Shown one piece after another: positions 46,321-57,113 of a stretch of DNA of 64,000 bases. The notes under the pieces were generated by a model. The model worked only from the letters and a program-made list of their open reading frames with translations. It was not told the DNA's origin and did no database searches. The stretch covers positions 22,908,470 to 22,972,469 of the forward strand of contig NC_060238.1 of assembly GCF_021155775.2 (NCBI RefSeq), read 5' to 3'. Made by a program: the position numbers and the translations under genes. Source of the DNA: Neodiprion pinetum (Eukaryota; Arthropoda; Insecta; Hymenoptera; Diprionidae). Positions within the stretch are counted from its first letter, which is position 1. Each line of letters starts with the position of its first letter.

Positions 46321-48926
46321 GTGAGGATAATTAATCAATTTTTACGCTTTTATTTATGTTTTATCGAATTTTATTCGCCAAAAATTGATCGGCAAGTGGG
46401 ACGGAATTGCGTGTAATAAATTCGAGGGGAAATTATGGAGATGAACGAAACGTTTGCTACGTTTTACCTTAATTAACGAGCTCTTGTTGGGCTGCTTTCT
46501 TTTCCTTTTCATTTTTAATCCCAATTTAAGACATTGCGGACTATTTTAACGGCGATAACTCGAGAAGTTAGCGGTATATCGATACGAACCGGGACGATTG
46601 CAAGTTTTTAACGATGCTGTAATTATCATTACCTAGACGTAATTGTCAATGGCGTCGCAGTGATAAAAGGGGAATTGTGCAACCGGACGATCAAGGCTAC
46701 AAGAAAAGTACGATCGTTGGCCCGCTTTTCGGACAATAGTAACAATTATATTGGCAAGCCGCGCGGAGTATTAAAAAGGCGATAAAAGTTGCAGAGAATC
46801 GGTGTAAAGTAATTGACAAACAAAACTGTTGACCAACGGAGCTTGACATTTGAAGATTTGACTTTTACCTAATGCAAGAGCTTCGATCTGGCGCAATTAT
46901 TATCCTCGCATCGTGCAATTACAATTATCAATTAAGGAGAAAACAGTTCAAGGCCTTTAATCGAGCAGCTTTATAACCCAAGTTTCTCGACTTCTTTCTT
47001 CAACGAGCTTAATCTACACGAGAGCAATTAAATACTCGGTTCATAATCACCGAACTTCGGCAAAGCGATGCTTCGAGATGCGAAATAATGAAATTCCTTC
47101 TCAGGACGATTTCCTTGAAGGACTAACACCTTCCACGGATACGAAATGAATACGCTGACCCCGTTGTCGTGGTTTGAAGTCGCGGTTTCGCGGGGAGCTT
47201 TCCCCGCACCCTGGCGCAAATTGGACCGTTGTTTCACCCCCGTCCCCCTCTACCCTCGCGGTTTCATCCCCTAAGCTGGAGCAAAATTTCACTCGTGGAA
47301 GCCAGAGCTGGTTCAGAAATTCCCGAATTTTCCAATCCGAATGCTGATGAGGGGGAGGGCGGCGGGGTTGAAATTTCGAAGCTGAAACGATCCAAAAGCG
47401 CGTAAGTCCGAATTATTTGGCGGCGAAATTTCGAGTAAAGAAAACAAACTTTGAAGAATTAACAAAGTTTCGAATGGTTGGAAACCCTTCAACTTACGGT
47501 AGGTCAAAGTTCTGAAAAATAAATTTTCCATCGAGAAAAATTCCAGAAAATAAAGATTTGATAGAGTGATATTCTGAAAATTAAAATATACTCACACACC
47601 GTGATTTACTCAACGAGTGGGCGTAAAAAATGAGAAGAACTGAAAATCAGAACGACGAGGATCAAGAACGTAAAAATATTAGAAATCCAAAACAAAAAAA
47701 GATCAAAGTGATGAAATTTCGCCAAGCCAGAAATTCACCGAACTGACAATCTTGGACCATTCGGAATTTCGATGTTTCAGATTTTTAAATTTTCGCTTTT
47801 TCGTACTTTCAGAACTTTGACCTTTCAGAGTTACGCCCTTTTGGAACCTTGCACTTTCCGAATTTTTAGCGTTGGGTTACGGACCATTCGAAACTTTGAT
47901 GTTTTCTCAACGTTCGACTACTTTACTTCAAGTTTCACGATAAAAAAATTCGGAATTTGGCATTTTCGGATCTTTTACAAATTCGGAATTTCAACCCTGC
48001 CCCTAATAGGATACTTCTACTTTTTTTAAATTCGATTTTCTACAAACTTTTTACTGCCCATTGAATTTTCACTTTAGTCGGGATCGAAAAAAAAGCTAAT
48101 TTCCAAACCTTCCGAGACTCCATTAATTTTTCAACCAGCGTCGCGACGCTCTATGCACAAACGGAATTATAACACTATTCGTATCAGGTATTCCGACGCG
48201 GTTCGAGCACAGTCGGAATATTCGAGTAACTCGATCCATTCGTAATTGCGTCTCCTATTTGCTCCTGCGTGGGGAAAAGTGATGAGAATCCATTCTACAC
48301 GCGATTCGTTATTCCAGGCAGAGTTTCAACGTCGGTAAAAATTTTCGGAATCACGTCTATGACTTAGTTTCGAAAAATTGAAATCCTACAATACCCACAA
48401 TTGAGAATTGGAAGTTAAAAAAAATTTTACTCCTCACGTTGGGATCAACCGCTGATCGATTAATGCTACATTTTCATTACGTTCCAATTTTGAGTTTCAA
48501 ATTTTGAAAGCTCCCATTTTCTCATAGAATAAATCCTGATACATGCCTGAATTCTTTCCGTTTTCGAAGTTCGATCAAACGACGTTACGCAAAACGATAA
48601 TATATTCCGGATTGACGGGTGTTGTTCAAAACTGTAATTTCGTTTCTGCTTTCCATTTCGTGCGTCATTTTTTTCCTGCAAAACTTGATTTTCTCTCCTT
48701 CTCTCTCTCTCTCTCTCTGTCTCTTTCGCCGAACACGATTCTTTCGTATATTTTTTATTTCTGTTTCTTTTTTTTTCTTCAAGGTACAAAAAAAAAACTT
48801 TCTTTCGCATAAACGCTGATGTATTTGCCTTGTGTCAGCGTGCGTCGAGATAGGCCGATGATATAGCATATTATTATTCCGGATCTTCAATCTTCCCGAG
48901 GCAAAGAAAAATAAAAAAGAACAATA

Positions 48927-48970
<44 letters not shown>

Positions 48971-51900
48971 CACGATATCGGACGCAGTAAAGATTCCGCG
49001 TTTCGTCTTGTTATCAAACTTTTCATACATCTCTGCCAGATATTTTGTCCTCGTGAATCGTATAACGATATATCTAACGATTTTGGAACAGCTTTTTGTA
49101 CGCCTGCTCTTGTCTATCAATTTGATTTTAAAAATCTCGTGCCTTGACGCGTGGAAAAACTTTCATCACCAAAATATAATTTCAGTAGAAAAATAAAGTC
49201 TGCAATGAGCGGAAATATAAAACCATGGTTCGACTTAATTTTGATAATTTCTTCAACTGTAGAAGAAAAATATGAAAGTGGATAGATTATTCGTCCAAAG
49301 TTCGCTGTAAAACTTTCTGAAAGAAGTTGAATTGGATATGGAGATCAAGCCGGCAGGATTTCCGTAGGCGAACAAGTGTACTAGAGCCGGTACATTGAAA
49401 AGTGTAATCTCGATTCGAAGGTGTGTGTGTGTGTGTGTGTGGGTGTAAAGTTTTAGTTTTCAGGTGAAAGAACTTGAATTGAAATCCTGAAACTTGAGGA
49501 TGGAGAAAGAGAGAGAAAACAGAGTGCACGGCTGGGGGATAATTAAACGTCATTGTAGGTGTAACCCACTCTGGATAACAACTCGTAAAACAATAGCTTA
49601 TCAGGATCTCCGAGCCGCCAAAGCAATTAGATTATTGTTCGTAGAGACGGCATGAATATAATGAGTAATGAATTAGGTATAACGAAGTTTCGTCGCGTAT
49701 TCCGTGCATCGTTTTTACGGTGCGCAACTTCGCGATTACTACCGTATGAAAATACGCGGTTCAAGTTGCCTTTCCCACCGTCAACATCCCCTTCCGTTAT
49801 AATAATCCTTTCGTAAAGGCGAACGGTGCTGGACTCGAGATACCGAGTGAATAATTAGCCGCTTTGATATCGAGCCTGCGACTCGCCCTTCCACCCACGT
49901 TCAGCAATTTTTAAAGGGTGCAGGGAATTCATCACCTCGCTTTACTCGCTAGCTGGTTGAAAAATTTCACCCTCGGTTATTTCATCCCCGATCCTTATAC
50001 AACTGTCTTGCCCCGTTATTCCTTAAGGAGTTATTAGCCCGTTTAATCACCTCCCGCCATTTCTTCTCTCATTATTTTTTTTTTATACGATTTTTTTTCT
50101 GTTTCGTCTTTTCTTTTTTTTTTCCATTTCTTCATCCCCTGCGTTTTCAATTCTTCTTCGATAACCCTTTTAGCCGTCCTCTCCCATCCACTTCAAGGTT
50201 TGAAGCGGTTACCGAGGGCCCCGGAAGTTGGAGGCGCGCCGCTCGGTTTGTAATTAAGAACGAAAATGGCGAAGAATGACCGCGTCGTCCGTTGGTAACG
50301 AGAATTCTGCTCTCAAGAACGGCCGCATCGCCGTGATTCCGACTGATTGAGCTAATTATTAAGCTTGTGGATTATGTTGGCTAGACTGCCTCTCGACTGC
50401 CCTCGACTGAAAACTATTCCCTACAATAGTCGAGTAACATTATGCTATTCGATTTTTATTCCTTTAGTCAATTTTTGTAAAACGCTATGACAAACTGCAG
50501 CGTAGGAGATTCATTTACAGCAATTTTCAGATCGTTAATAGGTGAACTGAATCAATTAGCTGATCCGTTTATTAGCAACTTAAAAAAACAAAAAGATCAT
50601 GAATTGTGTGAATTTTCTAACTATAATCCAATTAACAGCCGAGTTTAACTTTCTTTATTCTCATAAGAATCAACGCGTTTTCATTTATTTTTTTCTTCTC
50701 GCTGTAGGCAGGTTTTTTAATCATAAAATCTAACTCGATTACAGCTTCGGTTTAATATTTTTCAACCTCAGTTCCGTAACTTTCTTGTTTCATTAATCTC
50801 TTTACACCGGACTGTAAGTAACTGACACAACGTTAATCCGTTGCTCGTATTCAGTAAAACCAGCGATTAATAATTTCTAGACACCAGGTATGTATGTATC
50901 TATACATTGGTAATCCATCTTCGCAGATTAAACATAAGAAAAAGGAAAGGAATGAAGAAGTGAAGAAACTACCCTTAACACATTGTACGAAATTATTCAC
51001 AGCGTGAACGAAGGGTTGTAAAATGTTCATCAGCCAAGAAGCCTCGCTCAAAGTCATTTCTCTCTCTCTTTCTCTCTCTCTCTCCCTCTGTCTCTCCCTT
51101 TTCCCCGAAATTTCAGAAGCGAACGAGAATCTCACCGACGTGTGATTTGCGATCGGGACCTTCCACAGCGTCCGTTTCTCTCCCTCGTTCTGCAATCAAT
51201 TAAGGATAACGATTGTTGTTGCAGGTAATGGTGTGTTTCCTGGCATTGTTCAGGACCGAAGACTGCGTCGGCGGTTTGCCCACTGCAGACAGGGACCCTC
51301 CTGAGCATCAGAGGGCCGCCTCTAATCAGGCAGTCGCTAACGAACCGGGAATCGAGCCGACGGGGCGGCTGGACGATTACGGGAACTGCAGTCACAAAGA
51401 AGCCGCAGCAGAGGTTCAGCAGGATCGTTTCGAGCTGGGTGGTTCACCGCGTCACGAGTTTCTGCGCATGGTTCCTGCGACGGCCCAAAAACACGAGCGC
51501 AACTCCAGCAGCCCCGAAATTGAACCGAAGAAACGGTTCTCCAGCGTCTACTCGCAGGACGTACTGGAAGAGAGAGTCTCCAGGGAAAAAACCGAGTTCA
51601 AAAACGATCTCTCCGCCTACCTTGCCGGTGTCATCGACTCCGTGGTCAGTGGCCGAGGTGCGAAACCGGAGGTGGAACCGGAAGAACGGGACGCGAAGAA
51701 GGTGTCCCGGAAACGGGAACTCAAACAGATGGATACGTACGCGAAGGCAAAGAACCTCGACGTACTCGCGGACCGGATGGACGTTGACCTGGAACCGGAA
51801 AATCGTCAGCGAAAGAGCGTCGAGGTTGTGGTCAAGACCAGACATCAGCAGTCGACGAACATGCCACCAGCGACGAGGTCGCGGAGCGTCGTTTACAAGA

Positions 51901-53269
51901 AACGGAGCTCGAGGGGAGAGGGAAATAAAGGGGTGAGAAGGAACGGGGGGCGAGTTGCGGAACGTAGGGATTATTCTGTGGATCCGGTGCGGTTCGCGGT
52001 GCTGAATCCGGTCCAGATAAACGCGGCTGCGGCTTATGGAAGGCGACCGCAGTCGGTGCAACTCGACTTGTCGCAAGCTCTGGGCGATTTGGAACCGTTT
52101 CAGCTGCAGGCGCTGAGAGGATTCTTCGACAAGGTGCCGCCACCCTCGGCCAACTTCAAACCCATCGCTCCGAAACAGGTCGCCTATGCGCCACCAAGGA
52201 TAGTCTACGAGACGAAGATCCTGCCGATGCCGTTTGGATCGATCGACGAAGAACGGAAGACCGTCGAGGCGCTCAACGCGCTGCTGGGACAGAGCCCGAA
52301 GCAGCAGCTCGAGGGCCTGAACCTTATCCTGAACAAGGATCAGACTGTGAACCACCCGCAGCAGGAACTTCAGGACGCCTTGGACCTCGGACAGGCCTTT
52401 GTAACACCGATTCCGTCCGCTGATGTGAATTCCGGACTCGCTGAGAGTGGCTTAGGGTTCCCGAATGGTGGTCTGGACTTCGGCGAAGCTGGCGAGGCGA
52501 TCTTTGACCTTGGGACTCAGCAGAATCCCGGAACTCTTGGACCCGAATTCACGACACCAAGATCAGAGCCTCATCAGGATCGCTTTAAGGATATTCCCGT
52601 CATTCAGGAACATCGGGAACAGCTGACGGTCTTTCGGAAGGAACACCAACAACCGGAGAAGCAGGGAGGTGGGATCCTCAGGGAGGGGTATCAGGTTCGG
52701 GAGCGGGAAGAGAGTGGAGAGGATACCGATAGCGGGGTGAGAAAGTACTTGGTGTTTAGAACGTTGTCAAGACCTTGAACGAGATTTCGGTGACCATTGG
52801 TACCAGTCGTGGCCATATTCGCCACTTGCCCATAAATTTAGTGTACCAAGTGTCAAAACTTGGATCAAAAACTTGTTCAAAGATTTGGATTTTAGTCATG
52901 AATGTTTGTGTCCGTAATCCAAGCGATCGGAAGTTGAATCAGGAGCTAGAGAATCTTACGAAGGCGGCTGGAAATGGTGCATTCAAACCATTTCCTTTTC
53001 GAAGAATCCACATCATCGATGATTTCGATCAACTGATTGGGGAATTTTCTTTTCAGGTCGGCTACGCGGCCAAGTACAACTTCGGATACCACGTGAACGA
53101 CTACAAAAGTGGTAACGACTTCGGTCACGAAGAAGCTCGCGATGGCCTCGTTACTAATGGACGTTATTGCGTCCTTCTACCCGACGGAAGGGTGCAGAAC
53201 GTCAAATATCGCGTGGATGAGAACGGTTATCACGCCAAGGTGTCCTACGAGCTGACTCGTTCAACATAA
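46306..53269 (+). CDS. RR-domain cuticular protein with C-terminal chitin-binding domain (3 exons)
   Basis: Spliced CDS 46306-46320, 51225-52736 and 53057-53269, encoding about 579 residues, with all introns GT-AG and phase 0. Exon 1 gives MLMFK. Exon 2 begins VMVCFLALF, giving a plausible but short signal peptide. The middle is highly charged, with clusters of basic residues (RKREL, YKKRSSR, VRRNGGR), then Pro/Gln/Leu-rich segments. The RR domain is the last about 65 residues: YNFGYHVNDY, GHEEARDG, LLPDGRVQNVKYRVDENGYHAKVSYE. The G-H-x-E-x-R-D-G and L-L-P-D-G-R wording resembles pro-resilin-like RR proteins. The likely role is a chitin-binding extracellular matrix protein. Compared with the gene at 1328-20142, the RR domain is at the opposite end. 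No orthologue is named. Confidence 0.88.
47357..48003. mobile_element. Foldback element, family C copy 1
   Basis: Starts GGGCGGCGGGGTTGAAATTT and ends AAATTTCAACCCTGCCCC reading outward as an inverted repeat (actual right end GAATTTCAACCCTGCCCC). Arms are long: CAAAGTTTCGAATGGT at 47463-47478 is exactly complementary to 47883-47898. The sequence is built of short TTTCGAA/CCGAAAATT units. No coding capacity. It lies in intron 1 of the C-terminal-RR gene. Confidence 0.7.
48699..48966. repeat. CT tract (48699-48719) and GA tract (48934-48966)
   Basis: Opposed purine/pyrimidine tracts 215 bases apart in intron 1 of the C-terminal-RR gene; together they could form a stem. A third CT tract lies at 51059-51094, just before exon 2. 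Confidence 0.85.
51225..52736 (+). CDS. Exon 2 of the C-terminal-RR cuticular gene
   Basis: 504 codons between GTTGTTGCAG and GG|GTGAGA. GC-rich relative to its flanks and open throughout. It contains the signal peptide core, charged spacer, a segment rich in Ala/Leu/Phe (LNPVQINAAAAYGRR, QLDLSQALGDLEPFQLQAL) and a Gly/Glu-rich end. If the donor is skipped, the frame runs 13 codons plus a stop to 52778, giving a protein without the RR domain. Confidence 0.88.
52737..53056 (+). other. Intron 2 of the C-terminal-RR gene (320 bp)
   Basis: GTGAGA donor and a TTTTCTTTTCAG acceptor. The open frame across its 3' part (52775 on) is fortuitous. Confidence 0.85.
53057..53269 (+). CDS. Exon 3 of the C-terminal-RR cuticular gene: chitin-binding RR domain and stop
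   Basis: 70 codons plus TAA after the acceptor TTTTCTTTTCAG. Encodes a full RR domain (Y-N-F-G-Y start, L-L-P-D-G-R centre, V-K-Y-R-V-D-E-N-G-Y end). The protein ends six residues after the domain (LTRST). Confidence 0.92.
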   Translation, partial: VGYAAKYNFGYHVNDYKSGNDFGHEEARDGLVTNGRYCVLLPDGRVQNVKYRVDENGYHAKVSYELTRST

Positions 53270-53477
53270 GGATCGTCCTCGACGATTCAGTTGTCCTGAG
53301 TAACGATCTTCCTGAAGTAGAGACGAGCCAAGGATCGGAGCTGAGGTGACGATAGCTGCAAGCTTTGATCCTTAGCTCCGTAATTTCGGGGGGCTTAAGT
53401 TTCAGGGATAGGAGATAAAAGAGCCAAAGCTTTCCTTAATTGAGAGCCATGATCGAACAAATGGACGATGAATCTAA

Positions 53478-53836
53478 GAAGGAAGGTATCCCAGGTCGAT
53501 TTCTTTCGTAATATGTTATAATAGACTAAAAACTAAGCGGCATATATATTTTATTTTATCTGCTATGAAACACTTTAAAGGGGTGAAACCACCATCCACA
53601 CTAAGACATGTCAAGGGTTGGTTTCCCAGATTTTTTGTCAATTGAGAAAATGACGCTCTTCCAGTTGGATTAGTTAAAAAATGTTATGTTCTAGTGGGTG
53701 AAACTGCCAAATCGCCCGTTGACATCCCTTACTTTTGAGGGTGGTTTCATCCTCCTAAATTGAAAAATGTAAGATAAAAAAAAAGTATGCGTCGCTTAGT
53801 TTTGAGTCTGCTGTAACATGTCACAAAAGAAATCAA

Positions 53837-53886
<50 letters not shown>

Positions 53887-53909
53887 GACGTGGGTATACC
53901 TTCCTTGTA
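53478..53909. mobile_element. Inverted-repeat element, family B copy 1, with GA expansion
   Basis: The left arm GGAAGGTATCCCAGGTCGAT, then TTTCTTTCG, then TGTTATAATAGACTAAAA, then ACTAAGCG, is mirrored at the right by CGCTTAGTTTTGAGTCTG, AAAAGAAAT and ATACCTTCC. Inside is a second inverted pair, GGTGAAACCACC and GGTGGTTTCA. A (GA)n run at 53841-53884 interrupts only the right arm. It starts about 200 bp past the stop of the C-terminal-RR gene, so it may lie in the 3'UTR or just beyond. Confidence 0.7.
53841..53884 (+). repeat. (GA)22 microsatellite inside family B element
   Basis: Perfect GA run in the right arm of the 53.5-kb element. The 25.4-kb copy has only GAGAGA at the same place. Confidence 0.95.
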
Positions 53910-54227
53910 AGATTATGAAAAGTCACAAGAGGTGCAAAACATGTCTACTCGCAGTTAGCGAGGATCTGAAGATCCCCTTGAGGAGAGTGAAAAGACGGAA
54001 GATTTTGCACCCTGAAATTACGTTGTGATAGTTGGTGAGGGTGAAAGCCGGTTAGCACAGTTACATAAAGTTGATACCTGGACACATCATGAGGCACGAA
54101 ACTGTGCAGCGAAGTGCAAAAAGTAGTCAGGAGCCAAGTATACACGTACATGGAATAATTGAAGTTCAACTTTGTTCGTTACTTACTATTATTAGTTAAG
54201 TAGGTTTCCCTATTCCGTTCCCTCTCG

Positions 54228-54249
54228 CCCCCCCCCCCCCCCCCCCCCC
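54228..54249 (+). repeat. Poly-C run of 22 bases
   Basis: Uninterrupted C tract after CCCTCTCG. Length is probably unreliable in any assembly. Confidence 0.9.
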
Positions 54250-57078
54250 AAGATTCCCCATCAGTTTGTCTAAGCTGCAGGCTCTCAAAGTTATTCAATT
54301 TGTAAACTGTGGACTGGCATTCAAAAGTTTTAATTGCAGGGTATATAATTCGCGAGAAGAAGCAGCGGCTGATCTTACGCGTGCCAATTTTATTCCCTCA
54401 TTCCCTTGCGCGGTCCCTCCTCCCCCTTCTCCGTCTTTCTTTCTTTCGGTACAATTCACCCCTCCAAGATTCTTTAATTTTCCTCGAGAATTAGAAGAGC
54501 AGAAAATAATGCCGAGGCTTGACCCCCCAACCCCTCCAAGTACTTGCGAATTTAACCGCTGGAGAATATTATCATATCCTTGAGACAGTTAATTTGTACA
54601 GAACAATTTTTATTTATGAAAATGCTACCGTACCTTATATCGCATACTCTAATCCGCGTATGCGCCTTAATATCTTTATTTATGTAACATGTATGCATGT
54701 ATGTATGTATGTATTATTATTTACTTATTATTCAGAGATCTCAGTTGATCGATTTTACTTTCCCTTTTTTTTTTTTTCTTTGTGATTGACGAATTTCTTC
54801 GCTTCGTCCAGATCACAAGTGCATCGGATCATTTGACTCGGGATAATCATTATAACATTACGCACTATTCGAGCATTGGAATAATTCACAGCTGATTAGA
54901 AAAATTTTAACAATTAACTAAATTCATACAAAGTGTAAAGTGAGATTCTGAAAACCGTGTGAATCTTATTGAAATTTGCACGAACAATTCTGAACAGCGT
55001 GAAAAGCTCTAAACTTTATTATAGTAGTACCTAGATATATTATTTACATTTTATTTTCAAACCCTTGAAATAAAACATGGTGCTTATATCGTAAACTCTA
55101 AATTGTGATTTCTGTTGTGTTGGTATCGCTGATCTTCACGCGAGAGTAATTAAAATGAGTTAACCTGCTTTTAGGTGGTAATCGTGATAAACGAACTTGA
55201 GTGTTTATTCAATATATATATATATATATACATATTTTTGTACAGGTCACAACACAGGGTGAAAATTGGTTCGATTAACTTGCTCTAGATTTCAATACCT
55301 GTATATCTTCACGTACACGTATATATACGTATTTGCTACGCACAACATGTATATGTCATTGATATAACGCGCGGCGTGTACCGGGTGGCGTTAATTAACC
55401 CTGTTAGGAGCTTTTATTTACGCTAAACTGTATCGCGCATACTTTCGTAGTTATTCCAGGGCCTCGCACGTTTTCCCGTCCGTTATTGCGGCGTAAATTT
55501 TTCTGTTCAAAATTAAATTCACACGCCCCATGAGCCGAGACGACGTTGCGCTTTAGAGGGTGAAAGAAGAAAGTCGAAAACGTCAACGAAATTCGGAGAA
55601 GAAATGAAAATAATATTGCATAAAATAAAATGAATGATAGAATTTTGTCCGCCTCGTTTCGAGTTTCAACAAAAAAGGCAAAATTACCGTCAACGCGGTG
55701 GTGAAATTTTATCGAGGCATCCCTCAAGGGATCAATTATTTTCACTCCTTGGCCTGTGTAACTCTTTCCTCGTAACAATGCCTGTACGAGAAACTTTTTC
55801 ACATTCTCGACATATTCAACCGCGGGTAATTTAACCCTAATTATGGCCTCGAGTTGACGTGATGGGTAAAACGAAATGAGACAGGGAAAAATAGAGGGAG
55901 ACTCAAGTATGCGACCAGCCCTCGAAAAGTGAAATCGATGGCGGAGCGTGAAAGGCCTTTTCGTTAATCATTTAAACATCGATGGGAATCGGGTTTTCCC
56001 AACTGTGGTCGAGATATAGAATCGAAACGCGAGTTCGACTCGCTGACCGACGGTTATTCGGCTCAACAACGCAAGAAATAATTCATCAAGATTGGATTCA
56101 CCTGAATTTTTCATCCCCCCCTGCATGCGCAGACGTCTCCCGGTCCCAAACGGGTTCCCTCGTTTCTTCGATAGCTCGTTTTTTTCTTTATTTTTTACCT
56201 TTTTTTTTTATACGCTCTGCGCTCATCTATACAATATACATGTATTTGAGAGGGTCGGGAATTAATCGCGAAACCGCGAAAAAGATCGAGCTCCTTGTAC
56301 GAAAGAAATATACTTACCCAAAGAAAAGGTGGTTTGGAAAGCACGTGTCGAATTCAACGAATGAATTCTATAAATCGAACAAAGCGTTGAAAAAAATAAA
56401 CGGAGAGTGGAAAAAAAAAAAAAAAAAAAAAAAACTTGCCGAATCAATAGCTACGTGATCGTTTTTCCCCGAAACTTTGGTCACTTTGTGCGGTGCAGAA
56501 TTTCACTCAGAAATGTAAACCCATACTGCACTTTCCGCGAACGTGTTTGGATACAGTTGATTGAATTCTGTGACGACGGTTTTTCTCACATCGATTTCTT
56601 TCTTTTTCCGTTTCTTTGCTCCGTCCGTTTCTTTTCTTCACTTTTTTATTTTTTTTTTTTGTTCTTGTTTTTCCTCCGGCGAAGAAACAAACATTGCAAA
56701 CACACCGCGGCATGAGAAAAAGGTAGAACCTATGATATGAGGGTCACAAAAGAACGAGATGTGTGATTTCAATTTCGGAAAATCCGGGTATTACTCCGAG
56801 TTTGCATATGATATAAACGTGAGAGGAAAAAAGATTGAATTTCCTCGAAATATTTATCAATTCGAAATCGCGACTGCGTTATCAGGACCGCAAACAAAGC
56901 GGTACGGGAGGAGTTTGAGGTCCCATTGACCCTCGGGCTGTGCAAAAAGTTCGCAACACGAGGTTTGGGAGAGCAGTTAATTGTACAAACAGACGAGTGA
57001 TTACAGTGATGAAATGAAAAAGTATCGAACAAAAGGGGAGGAGAGAAAAAATAACGCGAGCCAAATCGTGTCGCCAAA

Positions 57079-57081
57079 AAA

Positions 57082-57112
<31 letters not shown>
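57079..57112 (+). repeat. (AAT)n microsatellite
   Basis: Trinucleotide AAT run after a short A tract. A (GT)10 tract also occurs at 49421-49440 and long A or T runs at 31425, 32637, 34505, 45038 and 56411. Confidence 0.9.

Positions 57113-57113
<1 letters not shown>

Larger units (their letters stand above)
46321..51224 (+). other. Intron 1 of the C-terminal-RR gene (4.9 kb)
   Basis: AT-rich first intron with family C copy 1 and several CT/GA/GT tracts. No coding signal seen. Confidence 0.7.

Noticed and set aside
51444..52355. Minus-strand open frame of 303 codons
   Set aside because: Antisense shadow of exon 2 of the C-terminal-RR gene, with no domain and arginine-rich random-looking composition.
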